DNA from: Takifugu bimaculatus
Lineage: Eukaryota > Chordata > Actinopteri > Tetraodontiformes > Tetraodontidae
Reading direction: 5' to 3'
NCBI GenBank assembly: GCA_004026145.2
Contig: CP034989.1
Coordinates: 1,263,134 to 1,327,133 of the forward strand
DNA: 64,000 nt
The number at the start of each line of letters is the position of its first letter. Positions within the stretch are counted from its first letter, which is position 1. Of this stretch, positions 19,840-30,887 are shown piece by piece. The notes under the pieces were generated by a model, which ran no database searches, was not told the origin of the DNA, and saw only the letters and a list, made by a program, of their open reading frames with translations. Position numbers and translations under genes: made by a program.

Positions 19840-22800
19840 CCAGATGAAGCTCAGGAAACAAATGAGGAAACAAACTGGTCCATTTAAAGTGGACTAGAGA
19901 GCTCTTTTTTCTGAATTGCTCCAATTTCTGATTATCCTCTGACAACTGAGTCACCTTGACAGCCTAAACATCTACTTCCTGTCTACCACCATGAAGATGC
20001 TCATGGAAATATCTGCAAAACAGTCCTGCCATGATAAGGATTGAGCAGAGAGCTAATCTGGCTAATGTATAAACAGGAAGTCAACCTGAGAGGAATCTGC
20101 ATCCACGGTGGGAAGTGAAAGTGTGACCTAAAGACCCTCAGACTAATGAAACTCCGTGGCTCCGGCGTCAGGCTGACAAGCGTGACTGTATGAGATACAG
20201 TTCCTCAGACAACAAGACTCGGCAATTATCTCCACCGCGGGCCAATCAGACGCGCCGCACCGGAGCAAGACGGTCGCAATCAATCTCCCCTGGCTCGTAA
20301 TGAGAAACATATTTCTCTCCGCCGCTGAAAGGCTAATCAGCGGCTGAACAGACGGGTCAACAGGTCCCGTCGTGCTAAGATGGCAGAACAACGGAAACTC
20401 CATCGGCCTCCACGGCTGGACCGTCGAGCAAGGTTACCTTCATCTCTGCCGCCCGCTAACAACGCCGGGCCTGCAGCATAGATCACCTGCGCTCCGGCTC
20501 CAGCTGTTCTGCTGTCTGATAAGCACCCGTTGATCGGAACATCTGCGCTCCCTCCATCCTTTCTCTGCAGGAACGCCATCAGGGCCGCTCCTGCTCCTGA
20601 ATGCAGCGCGGGCGCATTAACATAAAACTTACAGAGTCGAAATGCATCGAGGGGAGATGTGCGTTTATATGTAATTAAGTGCTTAATGACCGAATTTTAT
20701 GCAGAATGTTAACTTCAGAGTGCAAAAGCCGTAGCGTTTATGATTATCCCGAGGAAAGAACTGCAAACATATTCAAAAGAATAAATTAGAATGGGGGAAA
20801 AAAACACCTTTATTTTACCCTTTATTCATTTAGGAGCGGGATTTTTGAAGCAGGCTACATAATTTACTACGTTTGGTTGTTATAAAAAAGACGGTTTTTG
20901 TGCAGGAATCAAACCTAATCTCTGAGTTTTCAAGTGCTGCCCTTCAAATTTTAATTTCTACCTTTGTATTATGGGAATATTTTATGCTAAAAGTGGCAGT
21001 CTTTAATAATAGTCTGAAATTTACATCCCCCAAAAACTTCCCAAAAAGCTACCTGCCAGCAGCTGCAATCAAATATTAACAACACAAGATTTCTTTCTCT
21101 CTTTCCTTCCTTTTCTTATTAATGAATTAAAGATAATTTTGTTCACTTATAGCTTGAGATGGTTTTCATTAGGATGCTAAGCTAAGCATGATGTGATCAT
21201 TTGAACTGCCGCAGCTACAAAGCTGTAAAGTAGCTGCATATAATAATAAAAGCAAATAAAACATGATAATATACTTGTAATAGAGCCTTAACATAATACT
21301 GAGTTGTTAAATAGAATTAGCATTTAATGCTAGCATGTAATTACTGTGTGTGTGTGTGTGTGAGATGCACTCACTTTTAAATGATTTTTAAGGTGATAAT
21401 AATCAGAAAATGTTTCTATAATCTCAATTGAATTAATATCAAAGATGATGTCAAACTTCAGGGGTTAAAGGGATGTTTTGAGGTGACCTCAGCCTCCATC
21501 TGACCCCAAGTGACTCCCAGTTTATGACCTGTGAAAGGACACAGATCCTGGTGACTGCAACCATAAATCCATATTAGCTGCTGTGAGGGGGCTAATTGGA
21601 GAAACCATTATTTATTAGAGAAGAGCCACATTTCCTGCCCTTCCTATCTGTGTGGGACTAATAAGGACGGGGCTTAGACGCCCAAAAACCATGTTTGCAG
21701 AACACATAAACTCTCCTGTGATTGGCTGTTGGTAAATAGAAGAATATTACAGATGGCAATGATGATTTAATGAAGAAAAATTGTGATTTCTAATTATTTT
21801 GAGGATGAAATAAACAAAAAGTTTAGGTAGCAGTTCATCAATGGAACTATGGTGGGGGGGATTTATTAATCAGTCATGACTTTGGGAACAGGTCCCCCTC
21901 CATAGATGCTAGCATGTTGCTATGTCATATTGCTACAATATATAATTATAATTAGTTTTGTGTAATAATAGTATACTAACTAAAGTTCAAGGTCTGGTGC
22001 TAATTTCTTCATATTTTTAATGAAAATTCGATTCGTGAACTTCTTCACACTTGAGCCCTGTGAAAGGGTTCAGATACTCACAATAGTAGAATTAAATTGT
22101 TTCCTGCAACACTGAGTTTTTAAAAAAAAAATATATTACAGAGGATAAATAAACATGTGGGGGGTCAACACACTCCTGAAGTTCTGATCTACTGAAGCAT
22201 GACCCTGTGAACTCCTCACTGTTTTTATTCTTCCGTCTGCATCAGGATGATTCTCATGCATTGGAAGTAGGGGAGCATGACAGGGGCAGATGGAAAGGCC
22301 ACAGATGAACAGGATTTGCTATCGCTCATGCTGCCAGAGGCCAGGACAAGCCCGTCTATTCTGATCAGCTGTTACTTCTCTCACCTCTTCACAACTCTGC
22401 ATTTTCTGCTTTATAATGTGATGAAACATTCAAAATTCTAATTTATTGCTTTTCTTTTAATTAACGCTCAGACAAGATGCCCTGGTAAAACTGGAACTCT
22501 TAGATTTCAAAATCCTGAAATTATTTGGAGAAAAGTACTGATTTAAACTGTTGGAAGCCCCAAGAGAGTTGAAATGATGGTAAATTCCCAACCGTGCCCT
22601 CTCAGATCGGGCAAAAAAACTGAATGACCCACCCTCAGCAGGGTGGTGGGAACATATTCGGATTTAATCTATTTATCTAGCTGCATCTTAGTCTACATTT
22701 AAATTGAATGAATCAATTATTCGATTCAAACGTTTGAAATCGCTGTATCCTGTTTCATCCTGGATCCGTTAAACAAGCCTCTCTCTCCTGAGATGAAAGT

Positions 22801-23640
22801 TTTTGACCTTTTTGACCAAAGAGGACCCCCACAGGCCCACTGGATCGCTCCATCCATCGCTCTGAAGAGCCGATTGCTAAAACAGCACAGAAGACAGTGT
22901 TGCATCGTGGCGTTTGTCGTTGTTTGCTTTGGAATTAGAGGCTTTGGTATTGCCTCAGAAGATTAGGGGAGATTATTGTGTAATCCACCTTCGAGATGGC
23001 TTGTTGGCCATGGCTGATATCTCCAGCTAAAACTGGACTTTAGAAGTTAGACGAGCTCACGACGACCTGCTGTTTTTGGTGGGAAAGAAGCTTTTGACCG
23101 TTGATGCATCAACAGTCAACACAGTGTTGATTCGCCTGTGCGACAGGAAGAGGCCATTGCAGTGACGGATCCCTGCTCCCTGCTCCTCTCTTATCGTGGT
23201 CGTCATATTCCACGGTTGCCCCGGCAACCGCCGCACGGTGCAAGGCGTAAAAAGGCGGCAGGTTGAGACACAGGCTAACCGAGAGCAGCGCCACTTAAAT
23301 TTCCTCGAGATCGATTTGATTAAAACACACGACGTCGGTTCAGTCATATCTGACAGGGTAATATATCCGTGACGAGCTGCTGTGCGGCGCATTTGACAGG
23401 GTTATGGCACGCCAACACTGGGATGCCACAATAAAAACCTGCACTCTGACCTGCCGCGCTATTAGCCCGGGAAGACGGCTGTAAAAAGCAAAAACAACAA
23501 AATGGTTTTATATTGGATCGTAAACAACTGAGACGACTCCTGCTGGATTAGAAAGACCAGGTTTTATAAGGTGAAAAGTAAGCCTGTTGCTGTATGTTTC
23601 CTTTGATTCGCAGTCTGTGAACGCCTCGTCACACTTTTTT
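19840..23640. other. Intergenic DNA, no gene seen
   Basis: The stretch is mostly A/T-rich with a short (GT)n at about 21343-21362. ORFs are short and unrelated to known families. A GC-richer segment at 20140-20640 and another at 23050-23400 carry no recognised domain. Confidence 0.55.
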
Positions 23641-23734
23641 GCATCGTTTTTCTGTTATTTACTGTTGAGGCAATTTTTCAGGTGTTATTACATGGAAGAA
23701 ACCAGATTCCATTGACTAAAAATCCAGATAATTG

Positions 23735-23915
23735 TATGTTCCTTGTCTTTGTTTGTGTCCCTTCCGTCCACCTGATTGCTCGAATGTCTGTCACCTGTTC
23801 CTCATTCTCCCCCACCTGTGCCCCATTTCTCATGCCCCGCCCTCTTGGGTATTTAAGCACCAGAATCGGGTGTTTGTCATGCACCAGTCTGTGCTGCACT
23901 GGTGTAGGTGGGTTC
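23735..23915 (+). mobile_element. Possible LTR relic (U3/promoter-like segment)
   Basis: A C/T-rich stretch with repeated cacctg words leads into ccccgccctcttgggtattt, a GC box followed by a TATA-like TATTTAAG. This layout resembles the promoter part of fish LTRs. I could not find terminal TG/CA ends or a target duplication, so this is tentative. Confidence 0.25.
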
Positions 23916-24079
23916 AGTGGCTGAGGTTCTGGGGACAGTGAGAGTGTGTTTACTAGTGAACATTTTACTGGGAAGCTGGGGTCTGGTTGAGGATAGAAGG
24001 GATAAGGGTGGTGTTGGCTCAGCCTTAGCATGGACGGTCACTGTGATTATAGCCATGAAAGTCCTCACAATGATAGAAT

Positions 24080-27000
24080 GAGCACATGTGAGTTTGTCTT
24101 AACCAATCAGTTGTGGGGGAGGCCTCCATAATCGTGTTAGAGTTGTAAAGACGGGACCATTTGATATGTGCATCTTGTTGACCTTCGGGGTCACGACAGT
24201 GACGGGATCACGGCCAAACCCTTCTGTCACGGCTGCTTTGAACGTCACTCTAACTTATGTCTGATCTTAACAGATGGACGACCACAGTAAAACAGGCCCT
24301 AATTTGTGTTCTGTTACCTAAATCACAGCCTTTGTGTGATTGTACATCACATTAAGCTGCAAAGTCACCCCTGATATAATGAAATAAGGCCATTTTTGGT
24401 TCTCACATGTTGATCTTCCAATGTCTTTTTATGTTTCCAAATAAATTACATAAATAGCGGGATCAAATGAAACCATAAATTACTCTTTGATGGCTCATTT
24501 TTTCCTCGTAAAGATGCTATTTTCTTTGCTGTGCGACCATCAAGAGGACAGTAAAAAATTTTATTGGTCACTTCGGGAGAAGATTGGACCAGCAGGGGTT
24601 GCTGGAGGCCCAGCAAGTCAATCAGGTGATCGATCTGGTGCAGATCATTGTGTGCAAATAAAAGGGGATCAAAAAATCTTTGCACACACCTGGATGTACT
24701 GAAAAGAACCAGAACATCAGGAAACAGAAGAGATAATACTCTTGCGCTTTCCAGTCATGTGACATCTTGCTCTGTGTGGAACAAATCCTCGGAGACCTGC
24801 AGGTCTCCCAGTATGGATTGGCCCTGCCTCGATCGCCAAATTACTGTATGTTCAACAATCTGTAGTTTATTGAGCATATTGACTGAGTGGGCAACTAGCG
24901 CTAGTTAACTAGCCACACCCTTGCTGGCCCCCACATTAACAGGAGCTTCTTTCTGACTCTGCTGCTGTTGCTATGGAGGCGATGTGGGTACGAAGGGTTC
25001 AGCAGCGGGTTCCTCCTTCCGTTTGAAGGAAATGATGCCAAGACATGTGTGAGTTACGCAGCTGTGAGTTACACTGAGCAACTTGGGAATATTGGTATTT
25101 TTCTTCTCCAGATGGGGGTCACTGTTCCCCGAGCTCTTCTGGTGCGGCGCCACCTCAGGTTGGAACACTGCAGAAGCACCAGGATCCAGATAAAGAGGAT
25201 CAGGGACACAAAGGATGCTGCTTTATCTTCCCGGCAGGCAGTCCTCAATCAGGATTAGACGGGAAAAGAGAGGGGGGGTGGTTCAAAGCATCTGGAAGCA
25301 GGAAGTGAGACTGTCACGGCGAAGCGGGCCCCCACTCGGAGCTCGTGGCGTATGACTAATCTCCCGTCCTCTGACCGAACACGCTCCGTCTTTTAGGCCG
25401 CTTCGTCGCCACGTGTGAGGGAGGGGACAGATTAAAGTCACATTAATTCACAACAGGAAGCCCCTTTTCGACTCAGCCCAGGGGCTGATGAAAATCAGAA
25501 GAGCTCTGCCAAGGGAAGGGGCGCCCCTGAGGGCCTGCGAAGGTGCTTGAAGGCATCTGTGAGATGTTAAGTAAAAAAAAAAAAAAAAACATGACTATTA
25601 CAACTTTTGCACTTTGGCAGGAAAAGCTGTAAAATGCAGAGGAAACGGTTTGTTTCATTTGTTTTTATTCACGTCTGTAATAAAACGGTGACGAAATTGA
25701 TTGAAACATCAGGAAGCACCCAACCAGTCTGCATGTGTGGTGAGAGAGATCACTTCCCCTCCTCCTGGATCATCCTGATGATGTTCACCTGTGTCCAATT
25801 CCCCTGTTTCTACCAAATGAGCTTTGTGGAGTCTTCCAGATTCCACATGTCAATTGATGTGGTCCAACATCTTCAGGTGCTGCAAAAACTAGTAGTACAT
25901 GTTGTAGATGAGGCAAAAGGAAATTTCTGGACATGGGGACAATTGGACTGACTTGTTGGGGCCTTTCTCCTACCAGGGGTTGAGGCTAACCCGACACCCA
26001 CAGCAAATCAACAAGCTAGGTTCATGTCCCATCTGACTCCACAATACCCACACAAATGGTGGGAAATTTGACTCTGCTTCTGCGGTGAGGACCGCGTTGT
26101 CCTCGTGGGCTACTTGACCCTCCCCAATGCCAATGTGGCATGAGGTCAGCTGGTCAGACATCACTCTGACTGCTGTCAGGCTCATCTTCCCTCCGGTTGC
26201 GCCGCTTGTGGTGGCTAAGTTGCTCAGTGATAGGGAGGCGCGCAGCCTGGAGGCGTCTGATCAAGTCGGTTTAAAAAAAGATGTGGATATTGTTTGAGCT
26301 TTGATAAATGTTCATGTGGAAAGTTTAACAGACTGGCTCTCTTTGTGGATTTAATTAATCATCTTTCTCCATACACAGGCAGGCCTGTATCCTCATCAAT
26401 GGGGATCGGGAGACATTGTGTGTACAGAGCAATAACCACGATGAGGACTGAATTCAAGCGCCATTCTTACAAAGTAATTAGACAGTAATGAATAGTTACA
26501 AATGTAATTACCAGAGAAGAGAAAGAAAAGCCTGCACTTTTACACATTTACAATCGCGTACCGTTATTTGCCCCCGGGCCTTTGGCGCTCTGCTCTAAGT
26601 AGCGACGTAATTGTGTTTTTAAGCAAGATGAATGGTTGAGAGCGTTAAATAATGGATGGGTTATGGCTGTGGAGAGCCGTGTGTGGCTCGACCTCCGGCT
26701 CTTCTCATGCCATTGGCTTCGAGACGCCCAGCTGACAAAGGCAGTAATGTCCAGCTCTTCCTGTGTCCTTACCCACCATCATAGAATCGCTTCCTGTCCA
26801 CCAAAAAGTGGGAAGATTCAGAACATTTTTAGGGATCATTGCCAGTCACGTTTTGTTTTTTTGCCCTGAGTCGAGCTACGAAAGCTGAAGTTCATGCTGA
26901 TAAAATGGGAAGCTGCTTGTTGAGGCGCCCTGCAGAGCGCAGCCAGAATACGTGATTCCTGCTTGAGAATAGATCACCTTCGCCGCTCAGGCTGTCGTCA

Positions 27001-28140
27001 AGGGTGACGTGCCCTTTGAACATCCCCGTGGAGGTTTCAGGGCCCTCGAACTTCCAGACACTTCTTTTTCAAAGTTGACACATTGATTTAATTCAGATTT
27101 TGAAATACCTGGAGCTTCCTTCACCAGTTTCTAAGCAATTCTGGCCCAATCCCATGCTTATTGGACATTATGCTAATGAGGCATTTCAGGCTACCTTTTG
27201 AAGTGTGCCATCTTCCACAGCAGGGGGTGATTTTTGGTCAAGACTCTTTGCCTTGACTTCCAAGCTGCCAGACTTCTTACCATAAAATGATCAGAATGGG
27301 TGTATTGAACTCACCGCAGGCCCTAAAGTTACAGACTTGTTGAAGGGTTATTGAACATGTGACATTTAGTATGGCGGCGCTTTTCCCCCAGCACAGATAA
27401 GAACAGACACGGAGCATTTCTGTGGAAATTACCTCACATAATGTCTGGCCTGGATGTTTCAAATCCCAGGCAGAATCCTTCAATTTCGACATCTTTTTAC
27501 GCAGAAGATGATGAAATAAAGATGTAAGAGGGTGACGATGGGTGCAGAGGGTGATGTAAACATTAAAAATGATGGCGAAAGGCCATAAATGACCCCACTG
27601 GGGACGTCACCCTCAACAGAACCGAAAGGCACATCCGAATGACTTCCTTCAATAAAGGCTGCAGCAATTAAATAGGAAACTTGTCCGAATAATCCGCATC
27701 CCTCTTGAGACTAGCTCATTTTATAACCAGAGTCCTGGTAATATTCCTCATCCCTCTAAAGCATCAAACAGCTGCTAAGAGAAAACAAGTTTATTGGAGG
27801 TGACGTCACCCCTCGGAGTCACCTTCACAGGTCGGTTGAGAAAGGGGTGACCTCACTGTTAAATGGACAAGAATGAATGGTGGCAAAAAAGGGTTGCGCT
27901 TTATCTGAGGGCTGTATCTGGCTCTGCTCTGACGCCCTTGAATGAGCCACTATGGCCCTTGTACCTGCGCGACTGGTGATAAAGTGGATGACGCATCTGC
28001 TGTCCGGGCTCTTTGATAACTAAAGAACAGGGGCTGGGCAACGTTAGCATGTTGCCTGTATCTACCTGGCTCTGGCTCTGGCAGAACCTATTTGATTTGC
28101 CTAAAAAAAAAAAAAACCTAAATGATTTTCAGTATGGCTA
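24080..28140. other. Intergenic DNA, no gene seen
   Basis: No ORF with a recognisable domain. An A17 run lies at about 25574-25590. The G/C-balanced segment 25730-26200 contains words that look coding-like, but I could not assign it to any family. Confidence 0.5.
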
Positions 28141-28142
28141 GT

Positions 28143-29117
28143 AGTGGAGGGGTTTGCGTGTCCCAATGATCCTAGGAGCTCCGTTGTCTGGAGCTTTATG
28201 CCACTGGTAGGGCCACCCATGGCAAACAGGTCCTAGCTGAGGGATCACACAAGCGCAGCCCAGGACCCCCTAATGATGAGCAACATTATTAAGCTAAGTT
28301 TCCCTTGCCCGGACGCTGGTCCCCGGGGCCCCCTCCCGGAGCCGGGCCTGGGGGCGGGGCGCGTTGGCAAGCACCTGGTGACCGGATCTCTGCCCATGGA
28401 GTCCGGCCAGGGCAAAGCTCGATGAGGCAACATGGGACCCCCTTCCTGTGGGATTCACCACCTGCAGGAGGTGCCAAGGAGGTCGGGTGCATTGTGTGTT
28501 GGGTAGCGGCCGAAGGCAGGGACCTTGGCAGTCTGATCCCCGGCTGCAGAAAGTAGGGATGTGGAATGTCACCTCTCTGATGGGAAAGGAGCCTGAGCTG
28601 GTGTGCGAGGTTGAGAAGTTCCGACTAGAAATAGTTGGCCTCACCTCGACGCACCGGTCATGGTGTTGAGGGGGTCCAGGTTTGGTGACCTCAGGGTCCT
28701 ACTCTCACCTATGGTCATGAGCTTTGGGTAATGACCGAAAGAACAAGATCACAGGTACAAGCGGCCAAAATGAGCTCTGCCATCAGGGAGGAGCTCGGAG
28801 TAGAGCCGCTGCTCCTCCGCGTTGAGAGGAACCAAATGAGGTGGCTTGGACATCCAGTTAGGATGCCCCCTGGACGCCTCCCTGGTGAGGTGTTCAGGGC
28901 ATGTCCCTCCGGTAGAAGGCCCCCGGGAATGACCCAGGACACGTTGGAGAAACTATGTCTCTCGACTGGTCTGGGAACGCCTGGGGATCCCCCCGGATGA
29001 GCTGGAGGAAGTAGCTGGGGAGAGGGAAGTCTGGGCCTCTCTGCTTAGGCTGCTGCCCCCATGACCCGACGCCGAATAAACGGCGGAAGATGGATGGGTG
29101 GATGGATGGATGGATGG
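28143..29117 (+). mobile_element. Internally deleted non-LTR retrotransposon (LINE) ending in (GGAT)n
   Basis: The left part resembles the 5' leader of a common fish LINE and runs into an endonuclease start: WNVTSLMGKEPELV and FRLEIVGLTSTH, about 28560-28650. The right part (about 28720-29080) reads fragments of the end of ORF2, such as IREELGVEPLLLR and MPPGRLPGEVFRACPSGRRP, and ends in tandem GGAT at about 29093-29117. The reverse transcriptase in between is missing, so about 1 kb remains of an element normally several kb long. The clade (RTE or another) is not settled. Confidence 0.8.
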
Positions 29118-29604
29118 CTTTAGCTCCCTCTTTACCCTTTTATGCCCCCCCACTTCCCCCCCATAGGAGCCTGGTCCTGCTCAAGGTTTCTTCCTGTTAA
29201 AAGGGAGGTTTTTTTTCTTGCCACTGTTGCTCGTTCAGGGCTCGGGCTGTGGGTTTATCATTTGGAAGATATTCGAAAAGTGGGCAATGTTGCCAATTTT
29301 TGCAGCTAGTTGGATAGGGGGAGCAGTGGACACAACCCTAAAAATGTTCACCAACAACTTTTCCTCATTACATCGACGAGAAATCTGGGCAGCGTGAAAT
29401 TTCTGTCGGGACATATTAACCATGTCAAATTAGCGTAAATTTCTTCAGTGGCGGGTTTGTAATAGCGCGGCTGCTTTTCCATTCATCATCCCAGCATCTC
29501 TCCCACCCTCTTGATGCTCCACTCCCCCTCCAACACCCCCATGGAGAGAGGCCAGTTGGGCTGCAAGCTAATTTGAACCCAATCAATACTGGTCTGTGTT
29601 TCTT

Positions 29605-29655
<51 letters not shown>

Positions 29656-29668
29656 GCGTGCGTGTGTG

Positions 29669-29711
<43 letters not shown>

Positions 29712-30818
29712 CGGCCCAGTCCAGTGCCCTTGCCTCCAGAGTGGGAAGGAGCATCTGTTTGGTGTCCGCCGCTCAGAACGAGGGTCCGAGCGCTGCCACA
29801 GATTCAGTCTGAGTGTAAAGGCTATCGGATCGAATCCAAATGATCGAGTATCGTGATTGAGCCGGTTGTCGAGGAGCGCGCACGGAGAAACCGGCCTCGC
29901 GCTTATTTGATTAAGTGTATGGATAGCATTTTATCTCCTCCACTTGTTTTTCTCCGGGACCGTCCTGCATTTAAATTAAACATTACTCGTGTTTGTGTGC
30001 TGAGCACGCACCTAAACATTCGGGTGCATGTGCGCACACGCACGGCAGAGGAATCTAATACGGCTTTCACTTATTTATTGCCTTTATATTTATTTATTTT
30101 TTACACTCTGAGGCTAAAAAGTTACAGAAATCAGAGTCCAAGGCTGTTTTTAAGCACTTTACTTCAGACAAAATATTGTGCAGTTTTTTTTAAACATTTA
30201 ATGTCAAGTAATCATGTGGGTGAAATTCTGCCCCGTGCCCCCCCCACACACACACACGCACTGTCAAGCTAACACAAGTGCTGCCACAACCGTGCGCACA
30301 CTTCTGCCTGCGAGCGCCGATGTTGATGCTCAGATGCTGCAATTGCCTGAGATCAGACCAGCTACCCCCCCACCCCCCCAGCCTCCCTCCCTTAACCAGC
30401 CAATGAGGGAGTCGTCTATTCAGCCCGAGCAGGCGTGTGATGGCGGGCTGCCGTGGGAGGAGGTGTGTCCCCACGAGCCAAAAGTGCGTGTACGAGCGTC
30501 GGTGCGCTCACACTGGAAAGAGGAGGTGGAGGAGAGAAGAGAGGGGAGCGTATGTAGGCATGCGAGGAAGAGTCAGGGGAAGGCGTGACAGGCAGGGAGG
30601 GAAGAGAAGCACGGCGGCGCGGTCCGCTCACACCTGAGTTCAACTTCTGCAGGGGCGTGTGTGTCCAGGTTGAGGGGGGCCCCCGAGGACGGACGGATGA
30701 GAAGGAGCTGCGGGGGAGCCGAAGAAGAGGAGTGTATTCCACCCCGGGGGCAGCCAGCACACGCCGCGCACGGCAAGCACTCCATCGGGTACCCTGCGCC
30801 GTTTCCCTGACAACTAGA
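29118..30818. promoter_or_regulatory. Region upstream of pdzrn4, including probable promoter and 5' UTR
   Basis: A long GT tract (29607-29710) is followed by A/T-rich DNA and then a purine-rich, GC-rich block from about 30410 to 30818 that runs into the start codon. The GC-rich block looks like a CpG-type promoter and 5' UTR for the short pdzrn4 form. No TATA box at a convincing spacing was identified, and the transcription start is not known. Confidence 0.45.
29607..29710. repeat. (GT)n microsatellite with GC interruptions
   Basis: About 100 bp of tgtgtg with scattered c substitutions lie roughly 1.1 kb upstream of the pdzrn4 start codon. Confidence 0.95.
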
Positions 30819-30887
30819 ATGGGTTGCAATTTGTGCACCTTGCAGAAACGGGAGGAACACTACAAACTGCTGTACGAGATCGCACAG
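30819..30887 (+). other. pdzrn4: pdzrn4 exon 1: MGCNLC N-terminus of the short form
   Basis: Twenty-three codons start MGCNLCTLQKREEHYKLL and end in phase 0 at gtgagtgc. Gly2 with Cys3 and Cys6 fits N-myristoylation plus palmitoylation, which would place the short form at membranes. Upstream the same frame stays open to 30585, but with no ATG; the first codon there is GTG. Confidence 0.9.

Noticed and set aside
19366..19954. ORFs of 85-173 codons in several frames on both strands
   Set aside because: They arise from the 18-bp minisatellite, whose period is divisible by three; no flanking gene structure supports them.
25730..26210. A coding-looking, G/C-balanced segment
   Set aside because: No frame stays open with a recognisable domain, and no repeat family could be named.
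30585..30818. A 78-codon N-terminal extension of Pdzrn4
   Set aside because: The frame is open but starts with GTG and holds no ATG before the MGCNLC start, which has a strong context; the stretch is best read as 5' UTR.
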